8,786 bases of DNA from JAGLYZ01 sp049642725. GTDB lineage: Bacteria > Patescibacteriota > Minisyncoccia > Minisyncoccales > JAGMDC01. Shown one piece after another: positions 1 to 5,560 of the stretch. Below the pieces are notes generated by a model. It saw only the letters and a program-made list of their open reading frames with translations. It was not told the origin of the DNA and did not search any database. The DNA is taken from NCBI GenBank assembly GCA_049642725.1, contig JBARPC010000020.1, positions 1 through 8,786 on the forward strand, in the 5' to 3' direction. Position 1 is the first letter of the stretch, and every line of letters begins with the position of its first letter. The position numbers were made by a program, and so were the translations under genes.

Positions 1-119
1 GCATTGGTCGGTGGCGTATTTTATTTACTCTTTTTTCAAAAGAAAAACGAATTGAAATTGTAGATATTTTTATGGAAAAAGGAAAAGATGACTATCGCAA
101 AAGAAGAAAATTATTATAA
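1..119 (+). CDS. C-terminal fragment of a small basic protein, possibly a RelE/ParE-type toxin
   Basis: The reading frame from base 3 is open from the window edge to a TAA at 117-119 and gives 38 residues; the start lies outside the window. The fragment begins with IGRWRILFTLF and continues with alternating hydrophobic strands and a basic tail (DDYRKRRKLL). The order WRILF strand, charged turn, IEIVDIFMEKG strand, then a short Lys/Arg-rich helix resembles the C-terminal half of RelE/ParE or Gp49-like toxins, in which the basic tail contacts ribosome or RNA. This is a fold-pattern resemblance only. No catalytic residues can be judged and no antitoxin gene is visible. It ends 32 bases before metG. 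Confidence is fair that the fragment is coding and low for the family. Confidence 0.45.
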   Translation, partial: IGRWRILFTLFSKEKRIEIVDIFMEKGKDDYRKRRKLL

Positions 120-151
120 TAAAAAAATAGAATTAGCATATCGCAAGATTT

Positions 152-1594
152 ATGTCAAATAAAAAGAAAAAATTTTATGTTTCTACGGCAATAGATTATC
201 CTTCAGAGAAGTGTCATCTTGGTCATGCTTTAGAGAAAGTTCAGGCCGATGTTATAGCTAGATATAAGCGTTTTCAAGGATATGATGTTCATTTTAGCAC
301 TGGGACAGATGAACATGGTTTGAAAATTCAAAGACGAGCGGAAAAAGCTGGTAAAAATCCTCAGGAATTTGTGGACCAAATGAGTAGATACTTTAGAGAT
401 ATGAATAAGATTTTAAATATTTCAAATGACGATTTCATTAGAACCACAGAAAAAAGACATATAAAAATTGTTCAAGAAATTATTAAGAAAATTTACAAGA
501 AAGGTGATATTTATAAAGGAAAATATAAAGGATTATACTGCGTAGATTGTGAAACTTTTTATTTACCAAAAGATTTAAAAAACGGAAAATGCCCAATTCA
601 TAAAAAGCCAGTAGAAGTAATAAAAGAAGAGACATATTTTTTCAGAACTAGTAAATACCAAAAACAGCTTCAAAAGCATATTAAAAAAAATAAAAAATTT
701 ATTATTCCCGAAAGTAAAAGAAATGAAATTTTAAATCGGCTGAAAGAACCTTTACAGGATTTAAGTATTTCTAGAAAAACAGTAAAATGGGGAATCCCAT
801 TGCCTTTTGACAAAAAATTTTCTCTTTTTGTCTGGATAGATGCTTTATGTAATTATCTAACTACGATTAGCTATTCCAGTAATAAATTTAAAAGATTCTG
901 GCCTGCAGATATTCATGTTATAGGAAAAGACATTGTTTGGCATCACACTGTAATTTGGAACAGCTTATTATCATCCTTAGGATTATCTTTACCAAAAACT
1001 ATATTTATTCATGGTTTTATCACATCTGAAGGTCAGAAAATGTCAAAATCTTTGGGTAATGTAGTTGACCCGTTTGTGTTAGTTGAAAAATACGGGACTG
1101 ATGCTGTTAGATATTTTCTTTTGCGGGAGATTTCTCCGACTGAAGACGGTGACTTCACTTATGAAAAATTTGAGCAAAGATACAATTCGGACCTGGCAAG
1201 CGGATTAGGAAATTTATTAGCGAGAGTGATAACTCTTGCTGAAAAACAAAAAATTACAAATCAAGACCAAAAAATTAAAAAAGAAATAAATAAAACCTGG
1301 AGAGAATACAGAAAAGCATTGGATAATTTTAAATTTAATGAAGCCCTGAAAGAAATTTGGAAGTTAATCAGCTTTTGTGACCGTTATATTGAAAAAGAAC
1401 GACCATGGGAGATGGAAAATCAAAAATCAAAAATCAAAAATCAAAAAGTCATTAATAATTTATTAATTACTTTGGCAAACATTTCCCAGATGCTTCAGCC
1501 GTTTTTACCAGAAACCTCAGAGAAAATAATAAAAAACATCCGTCAGCTGGCGGAAAAAACTAAAAAAAGTAAACCGCTTTTTCCCCGGATTTAA
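152..1594 (+). CDS. metG: Methionyl-tRNA synthetase (MetRS)
   Basis: A cytoplasmic class Ia enzyme that joins methionine to tRNA-Met using ATP and releases AMP and pyrophosphate. The 480-residue protein shows the HIGH-type motif HLGH (22-25), TGTDEHG (50-56), and a zinc knuckle with C130, C133, C147 and H150, the three-Cys-one-His arrangement of Thermus-type MetRS. It also has KMSKS (296-300) followed by LGNVVDP, then a helical anticodon-binding domain ending in PLFPRI. The C-terminal EMAPII/Trbp-like tRNA-binding domain found in many bacterial enzymes is absent, so this is the short form. The ATG at 152 has no Shine-Dalgarno sequence and is preceded by GATTT; the N-terminus fits the family, so the start is likely right. 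The gene ends in a double stop, TAATAA. Residues 422-432 come from a 7-bp tandem repeat. tatD follows 92 bases later, a common arrangement in bacteria. Confidence 0.97.
   Translation: MSNKKKKFYVSTAIDYPSEKCHLGHALEKVQADVIARYKRFQGYDVHFSTGTDEHGLKIQRRAEKAGKNPQEFVDQMSRYFRDMNKILNISNDDFIRTTEKRHIKIVQEIIKKIYKKGDIYKGKYKGLYCVDCETFYLPKDLKNGKCPIHKKPVEVIKEETYFFRTSKYQKQLQKHIKKNKKFIIPESKRNEILNRLKEPLQDLSISRKTVKWGIPLPFDKKFSLFVWIDALCNYLTTISYSSNKFKRFWPADIHVIGKDIVWHHTVIWNSLLSSLGLSLPKTIFIHGFITSEGQKMSKSLGNVVDPFVLVEKYGTDAVRYFLLREISPTEDGDFTYEKFEQRYNSDLASGLGNLLARVITLAEKQKITNQDQKIKKEINKTWREYRKALDNFKFNEALKEIWKLISFCDRYIEKERPWEMENQKSKIKNQKVINNLLITLANISQMLQPFLPETSEKIIKNIRQLAEKTKKSKPLFPRI
1416..1447 (+). repeat. 7-bp tandem repeat (AAAAATC unit) inside metG
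   Basis: TC dinucleotides at 1420, 1427, 1434 and 1441 separate runs of A, giving about four copies of AAAAATC. It is translated as NQKSKIKNQK (residues 423-432), between the PWEM motif of the anticodon-binding domain and the next helix. Three units make 21 bp, so adding or losing three copies keeps the frame. Confidence 0.9.
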
Positions 1595-1603
1595 TAAACT
1601 ACT

Positions 1604-1641
1604 CCGAAAACCAAATTTTAAAGTTCTCTTGGTTTGCTCGG
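1604..1641 (+). terminator. Imperfect inverted repeat after metG, possible weak terminator
   Basis: CCGAAAACCAA (1604-1614) pairs with TTGGTTT (1629-1635) plus TCGG (1638-1641), leaving a two-base GC bulge and a 14-base loop. The downstream strand is pyrimidine-rich (1642-1658) but has no clean T run. It may therefore be an attenuator, a decayed palindrome or an RNA-stability hairpin rather than a true Rho-independent terminator. It sits ten bases after the metG stop, within the 92-base spacer before tatD. Confidence 0.4.
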
Positions 1642-1686
1642 ATTTCCTTCTTTCCTCGTTATCAATTACTTTTTCCTTTATAATTT

Positions 1687-2577
1687 ATGCTAATAGATAC
1701 TCATAGTCATTTGAATTTTTCTGCTTTTGACAGTGATAGAAATAAAGTCATAAAAAAATGTTTAGATCAGAATGTTTGGATAATTAATGTTGGAACAAAT
1801 TATGATACTTCCAAAAAAGCAATAGAGATTACTGAAAAACACAGTAAAGGAGTATATGCAGCTATTGGACTGCATCCTATTAATTTAGAAACAAATTTAA
1901 TCAAACAAAAGTTTGATGAGAGTGAAGGCGGTCGGTTTGAAAAAGAATTTGATTACGAAAAATACAAAAAACTTGGTTTGAGTTCTAAAAAAGTAGTAGC
2001 CATTGGTGAAATCGGATTGGATTATTATTACAAGCCGAAAAGCAAAAGAAAATTAGAACTTTTTAAGCAAAAGCAAAAAGACCTGCTTTTACAAGAAATT
2101 AAATTAGCTCAAAATTTAAATTTACCGATAATTTTTCACTGTCGTTTAGCTCTGAATGATTTAATAGCAACACTTGAGGTAGCAACACTTGAGGTTCGAC
2201 CTCCTGAAGGAGGTCAAACCTCTGAAGGTGTTATCCCTGAAGGCGTTATCCACTGTTTTACCGGAAATTGGGAACAAGCTAAGAAATTTTTGGATATGGG
2301 GTTTTATTTAGGATTTAATGGTATTATTTTCAAGCTGGACCTAATTGAAGTAATTAAAAAAACTCCTTTAGACAAAATTTTACTTGAAACAGATTGCCCT
2401 TTTTTAACTCCGCCCTTGCCTCGCCGAAGTCCCACTGAAAGCGGGACAAAGGCGGGCCGAAATGAACCCATTTTTATCAAATACATAGCTGAACATATTG
2501 CTAAAATCAAAAATATCCCTATTGAACGAATTACTGAAGTCACTACTAAAAACGCTAAAGAATTATTTAAAATTTGA
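1687..2577 (+). CDS. tatD: TatD-family metal-dependent DNase with two in-frame insertions
   Basis: A TIM-barrel amidohydrolase-fold nuclease of the TatD/YcfH family; members cleave DNA (3'-5' exonuclease activity in E. coli TatD) with divalent metals, in the cytoplasm. All metal ligands are visible: the HxH pair H6 and H8 (DTHSH), E108 in GEIGLD, H151 in FHCR, H189 in HCFTG and D236 in LETDCPFLTPP. The family is usually 255-265 residues; this protein has 296. The excess is explained by two insertions: residues about 161-187, between FHCR and HCFTG, and about 244-257, between LTPP and RNEP. Both are encoded by palindromic or duplicated DNA and keep the frame, so the active site is probably intact. 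The ATG at 1687 is preceded by AATTT with no Shine-Dalgarno sequence, and the N-terminal MLIDTHSH fits the family exactly. The stop is TGA. Confidence 0.93.
   Translation: MLIDTHSHLNFSAFDSDRNKVIKKCLDQNVWIINVGTNYDTSKKAIEITEKHSKGVYAAIGLHPINLETNLIKQKFDESEGGRFEKEFDYEKYKKLGLSSKKVVAIGEIGLDYYYKPKSKRKLELFKQKQKDLLLQEIKLAQNLNLPIIFHCRLALNDLIATLEVATLEVRPPEGGQTSEGVIPEGVIHCFTGNWEQAKKFLDMGFYLGFNGIIFKLDLIEVIKKTPLDKILLETDCPFLTPPLPRRSPTESGTKAGRNEPIFIKYIAEHIAKIKNIPIERITEVTTKNAKELFKI
2166..2195 (+). repeat. Perfect 15-bp tandem duplication inside tatD (left flank of hairpin)
   Basis: AGCAACACTTGAGGT occurs at 2166-2180 and again, identically, at 2181-2195, encoding ATLEV twice. The second copy runs into the left arm of the hairpin at 2191-2222. 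Confidence 0.93.
2191..2222 (+). repeat. Palindromic hairpin element inside tatD
   Basis: GAGGTTCGACCTCC (2191-2204) faces GGAGGTCAAACCTC (2209-2222) across a TGAA loop. Thirteen of fourteen positions pair; the exception is C2197 against A2216. It encodes EVRPPEGGQTS (residues 169-179) in the TatD frame. No T run follows, and it lies in the middle of an intact gene, so it is not a terminator. It looks like a small REP- or MITE-like palindrome inserted into a surface loop. Confidence 0.9.
2222..2251 (+). repeat. Near-perfect 15-bp tandem duplication inside tatD (right flank of hairpin)
   Basis: CTGAAGGTGTTATCC (2222-2236) is followed directly by CTGAAGGCGTTATCC (2237-2251), one mismatch apart, encoding EGVIP then EGVIH. 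The His of the second copy is the conserved H189 of HCFTG. CTGAAGG also appears at the apex of the neighbouring hairpin (2204-2210). Confidence 0.9.
2420..2456 (+). repeat. GC-rich palindromic hairpin element inside tatD
   Basis: An inner stem GTCCCAC (2429-2435) pairs with GCGGGAC (2441-2447) around a TGAAA loop with one A-C mismatch. Beyond a three-base internal loop on each side, an outer stem CGCC (2422-2425) pairs with GGCG (2451-2454). The surrounding 2410-2460 is 35/51 G+C, far above the AT-rich background. It encodes residues about 244-257, exactly where TatD proteins normally go from LTPP straight to a short Arg/Asn-Glu-Pro segment. Confidence 0.85.
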
Positions 2578-2659
2578 CAAAATCTAAAAATCTGATAAAC
2601 TTGAAATAGTTCTATAAAAAGGAAGTAAATAAAACTCGCTTGTTGAAAACTTAAAAATT

Positions 2660-2666
2660 GGAGAGG
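2660..2666 (+). promoter_or_regulatory. Strong Shine-Dalgarno site for the zinc-ribbon gene
   Basis: GGAGAGG lies six bases before the ATG at 2673. It is the only clear Shine-Dalgarno sequence ahead of any gene in the window. It decides the start: an in-frame TTG at 2658 would place the site inside the coding region, so ATG 2673 is preferred. Confidence 0.8.
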
Positions 2667-2672
2667 ATTAAA

Positions 2673-2960
2673 ATGAAAAAGGACACAGATGGAGAGCCAA
2701 TTATCTGTTACGATCTCTATGATAGAACGGGAGCACCAATTGATTTTATTGATTGTAACCACTGCGGTTTTAGAAATATTATAAACTGTCCATACCCTGC
2801 TCCTAAGAAAAGATTATCTTCAGTAAAATGTATGAAATGTGCGAAAAGATTAAATTGTCCCAGTTGTGGACGTGAATTGCGAGAAGGGTTAATTAGTGAG
2901 CGGGACGCAATACTGTTTTGTTCTAACAATGAATGCGGATTCTGGTTTAATATTTGGTAA
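2673..2960 (+). CDS. Small double zinc-ribbon protein of unknown function
   Basis: A 95-residue protein that I do not recognise. It has ten cysteines: C12, C28, C31, C39, C53, C56, C62, C65, C83 and C88. They fit two zinc ribbons: C28-x2-C31 with C53-x2-C56 (KCMKC), then C62-x2-C65 (NCPSCG) with C83-x4-C88 (FCSNNECG). There is no signal peptide, membrane segment or attached catalytic domain, and the protein ends at an aromatic FWFNIW tail. Such stand-alone ribbons may bind nucleic acid or proteins, but nothing here shows which. It appears to be its own transcription unit: 95 bases after tatD, with the window's only strong ribosome binding site and an intrinsic terminator 52 bases after its stop. 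The first 18 residues are acidic and lack a known motif. Confidence that it is a real gene is high because of the ordered Cys pairs and flanking signals. Confidence 0.82.
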   Translation: MKKDTDGEPIICYDLYDRTGAPIDFIDCNHCGFRNIINCPYPAPKKRLSSVKCMKCAKRLNCPSCGRELREGLISERDAILFCSNNECGFWFNIW

Positions 2961-3012
2961 TCCCGGCAGTTTAAAGCAACAATGAAGACATAAAAAATAA
3001 GAAACGTTTCAA

Positions 3013-3041
3013 AGGGGTTATATTTTAATCCCTCTTTTTTT
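3013..3041 (+). terminator. Rho-independent terminator after the zinc-ribbon gene
   Basis: AGGGGTTA (3013-3020) pairs with TAATCCCT (3026-3033) as an 8-bp stem with one G-T wobble and a TATTT loop. After one C it is followed by seven T residues (3035-3041). It separates the zinc-ribbon gene from leuS, which begins 52 bases later and so needs its own promoter. Confidence 0.85.
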
Positions 3042-3078
3042 ATCTTGAAAAGAGCTGATTTTTTTTGTAAGATTAAGA

Positions 3079-3084
3079 TATAAT
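3079..3084 (+). promoter_or_regulatory. Candidate -10 box for leuS
   Basis: A consensus TATAAT lies nine bases before the leuS ATG and directly downstream of a terminator, in the only space where a leuS promoter could sit. Transcription would start near base 3091, giving a leader of only a few bases. No good -35 is visible at the expected spacing (3056-3061 reads TGATTT), and AT-rich DNA produces such boxes by chance, so this is tentative. Confidence 0.4.
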
Positions 3085-3093
3085 TATAACTTA

Positions 3094-5502
3094 ATGATAG
3101 AAAAATACGAACCGCAAAAAATAGAGCCAAAATGGCAGAAAGCTTGGGAAAAGTCAGAAATATATAGAGCTCAAGATTTTTCCAAGAGACCTAAAAAATA
3201 TATTTTAATTGAATTTCCTTATCCTTCAGGAGAAGGACTTCATGTTGGCCATTTAAGACCTTATACTGCTTTAGACGCTGTGGCTAGAAAAAAGAGGATG
3301 GAAGGATATAATGTTTTGTTTCCTATTGGTTGGGATGCTTTCGGTCTGCCAACTGAAAATTTTGCTTTAAAAACCGGTATTCATCCTCAAAAAACAACTG
3401 CCCAAAATATAGCTAATTATAAAAGACAGCTGAAAAGTTTAGGTCTTTCTTTTGATTGGAAGCGAGAAATTAATACCACTGACCCAAAATATTACAAATG
3501 GACACAGTGGATTTTTCTTAAACTTTTTGAGCAGGGGTTGGCTTATCAAGCGGAAATACCAATAAACTGGTGTCCTTCCTGTAAAATTGGCTTAGCCAAC
3601 GAAGAAGTGGTTTTCGGCAAATGCGAGCGCTGCGGCACTCAAGTAGAGAAAAAAATAAAAAAACAATGGATGTTAAAAATTACTAAATATGCTGATAGAT
3701 TGATAGATGATTTGGAGAAAGTTGATTATTTAGAGAAAATTAAAGCCCAGCAGATAAATTGGATTGGCAGAAGTTATGGCACAGAAATTAATTTCAAAAT
3801 TAAAAATTCTCAAGATATCATAAAAATTTTTACTACTAGAACTGACACTATTTTCGGAGTGACGGCTGTTGTTTTGGCTCCGGAACATTCTTTGGTTAAG
3901 AAGATAGTTACAGAGGACAATAAAGAGAAAGTGATTAATTATATTGAACAGTCAAAGAAAAAAAGTGACTTTGAAAGAACAGAATTAAAAAAAGAGAAAA
4001 CAGGGGTTTTTACTGGTTCTTATTGTCTTAATCCAGTAAATAATGAGAAAATTCCTATCTGGGTAGGTGATTATGTGGTGGCAACCTATGGAGGAGGGGC
4101 AGTGATGGTTGTTCCTGCCCATGATAAAAGAGATTATCATTTTGCTAAAAAATACGGACTGGAAATTAGAGAAGTGATTTCAGGTGGAGATATTTCTAGG
4201 GAAGCCTTTATTGATAAAGGTATTTTAATTAATTCCGGAGAGTTTAACGGGTTATCTTCTCAAGAAGCGATTAAAAAGATTACTAATTGGTTAGAAAAAA
4301 AGGGATTAGCTAAGAAAACAATTCACTATAAATTAAGGGACTGGGTTTTTTCTAGACAACATTATTGGGGAGAACCAATCCCGATTATTCATTGTCCAAA
4401 ATGTGGCGCAGTTCCAGTGCCGGAAAAGGAGTTGCCGGTGGAATTGCCTTATGTGGAAAAATATCAGCCCAGTGGGACAGGAGAGTCGCCCTTGGTAAAT
4501 GTTAAAGAATGGGTTAATTGTAAGTGTCAGAAGTGCGGTGGTGCGGCAAAAAGAGAAACAGATACGATGCCTAATTGGGCTGGTTCTTCCTGGTATTTTA
4601 TGCGCTATACTGATTCCGATAACAATAAATCATTAGCTGATTCAAAAAAAATAAAATATTGGCTGCCAGTTGATTGGTATAATGGCGGAATGGAGCACAC
4701 AACTTTACATCTTCTGTATTCTCGTTTCTGGCACAAATTTCTTTTTGATATTGGAGTTGTTTTCCAAAAAGAACCCTATGTCCGAAGAACTTCTCATGGA
4801 ATAGTTTTAGCGGAGGATGGAAGAAAAATGTCAAAATCATTTGGCAATGTAGTTAATCCTGATGATATTATTAAAGAATACGGAGCAGATACTTTGCGGG
4901 TTTATGAAATGTTTATGGGGCCATTTAGTCAGGCGATTGCCTGGAACACTAAGGGGGTGAAGGGCGTTTACCGATTTTTAGAAAGGATTTGGAAACTACA
5001 GGGTAAGCTCAAAACTCAAAGCTCAAAGCTTGATAGGATTTTGCACAAAAGTATTAAAAAGATTAATGAAGATTTAGAAAACTGCAAATTTAATACTGCA
5101 GTTTCAACTTTAATGATATTAGCCAATGAAATGGAAAAACAGAAAAAACTGTCTATAAATCATTATTTATTACTCTTAATTCTTTTGGCTCCTTTTGCTC
5201 CTCATGTTTCTGAAGAACTATATCAGAGAACAAAAAACAAAAAACAAAAAACAAAATTTCATTCTATTTTTAAAGAAAAATGGCCGAAATATGATGAAAA
5301 ACTAACTAAAGAAGAAATAATAACTTTAATTATCCAAATCAATGGCAAGGTGCGTGATAAAGTGGAAGTTGAAGCGGATATTTCAGAAAAAGAGGCAAAG
5401 AAATTGACATTAAGCAGAAAAAAAGTTAAAAGATGGATAAAAGGCAAAACTATAAAGAAAATGATTTTTATTAAAGGAAAGCTTATAAATATAGTTTGTT
5501 AA
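3094..5502 (+). CDS. leuS: Leucyl-tRNA synthetase (LeuRS)
   Basis: A class Ia cytoplasmic enzyme that charges tRNA-Leu with leucine and edits mischarged products. In the 802-residue protein: FPYPSGEGLHVGH (41-53) with the HIGH motif HVGH at 50-53; zinc module C160, C163, C177, C180; CP1 editing domain with the Thr-rich TTRTDT (247-252) and the PAHDKRD segment, whose D344 matches the conserved editing Asp; DWVFSRQHYWGEPIP (416-430); a second Cys set C434, C437, C478, C481; the DTMPNWAGSSWY and DWYNGGMEH catalytic blocks; and KMSKS (578-582). The anticodon-binding domain and the C-terminal INGKVRDK domain follow, so the gene is full length for a bacterial single-chain LeuRS. Two 7-bp tandem repeats are read through at residues 638-646 and 713-721, both in the anticodon-binding region. 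The start is leuS-like (MIEKYEPQKIEPKWQ) and has no Shine-Dalgarno sequence. Confidence 0.98.
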   Translation: MIEKYEPQKIEPKWQKAWEKSEIYRAQDFSKRPKKYILIEFPYPSGEGLHVGHLRPYTALDAVARKKRMEGYNVLFPIGWDAFGLPTENFALKTGIHPQKTTAQNIANYKRQLKSLGLSFDWKREINTTDPKYYKWTQWIFLKLFEQGLAYQAEIPINWCPSCKIGLANEEVVFGKCERCGTQVEKKIKKQWMLKITKYADRLIDDLEKVDYLEKIKAQQINWIGRSYGTEINFKIKNSQDIIKIFTTRTDTIFGVTAVVLAPEHSLVKKIVTEDNKEKVINYIEQSKKKSDFERTELKKEKTGVFTGSYCLNPVNNEKIPIWVGDYVVATYGGGAVMVVPAHDKRDYHFAKKYGLEIREVISGGDISREAFIDKGILINSGEFNGLSSQEAIKKITNWLEKKGLAKKTIHYKLRDWVFSRQHYWGEPIPIIHCPKCGAVPVPEKELPVELPYVEKYQPSGTGESPLVNVKEWVNCKCQKCGGAAKRETDTMPNWAGSSWYFMRYTDSDNNKSLADSKKIKYWLPVDWYNGGMEHTTLHLLYSRFWHKFLFDIGVVFQKEPYVRRTSHGIVLAEDGRKMSKSFGNVVNPDDIIKEYGADTLRVYEMFMGPFSQAIAWNTKGVKGVYRFLERIWKLQGKLKTQSSKLDRILHKSIKKINEDLENCKFNTAVSTLMILANEMEKQKKLSINHYLLLLILLAPFAPHVSEELYQRTKNKKQKTKFHSIFKEKWPKYDEKLTKEEIITLIIQINGKVRDKVEVEADISEKEAKKLTLSRKKVKRWIKGKTIKKMIFIKGKLINIVC
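5006..5030 (+). repeat. 7-bp tandem repeat (AGCTCAA unit) inside leuS
   Basis: AGCTCAA, AACTCAA, AGCTCAA and a final AGCTT give a strict 7-bp period (CTC or CTT at 5008, 5015, 5022 and 5029). It is translated as KLKTQSSKL (residues 638-646), in a linker just after the ERIWKLQ helix of the anticodon-binding domain. Confidence 0.88.
5229..5256 (+). repeat. 7-bp tandem repeat (AACAAAA unit) inside leuS
   Basis: Four copies of AACAAAA; the lone C residues fall at 5231, 5238, 5245 and 5252. It is translated as TKNKKQKTK (residues 713-721), between the APHVSEELYQ helix and the segment leading to the C-terminal domain, a position where LeuRS proteins vary in length. Confidence 0.9.
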
Positions 5503-5560
5503 AATTTAAAATCAAAATATCTTGGTTTAGTCGTGGATAACTAAAATTATACGTATTTTT

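Noticed and set aside
88..162. 24-codon ORF (MTIAKEENYYNKK...) overlapping the first fragment and metG
   Set aside because: It has no ribosome binding site, overlaps two better-supported reading frames and shows only AT-driven Lys/Tyr composition.
1679..1684. TATAAT just before the tatD ATG
   Set aside because: It is two bases from the start codon, so transcription would begin inside the gene; AT-rich chance match.
2574..2579. TTGACA as a -35 box for the zinc-ribbon gene
   Set aside because: It overlaps the tatD stop, and no -10 hexamer lies at 16-18 bases; the nearest candidates give 14 (GATAAA at 2594) or 33 bases (TATAAA at 2613).
3001..3010. Perfect 10-bp palindrome GAAACGTTTC
   Set aside because: Palindromes this short are expected several times by chance in 8.8 kb, and it lies between a stop and a terminator.
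2304..3130. Reverse-strand ORFs opposite tatD, the zinc-ribbon gene and leuS start
   Set aside because: They are shadows of strong forward genes, rich in Phe/Ser/Leu from antisense Lys/Glu codons, and have no recognisable motif.
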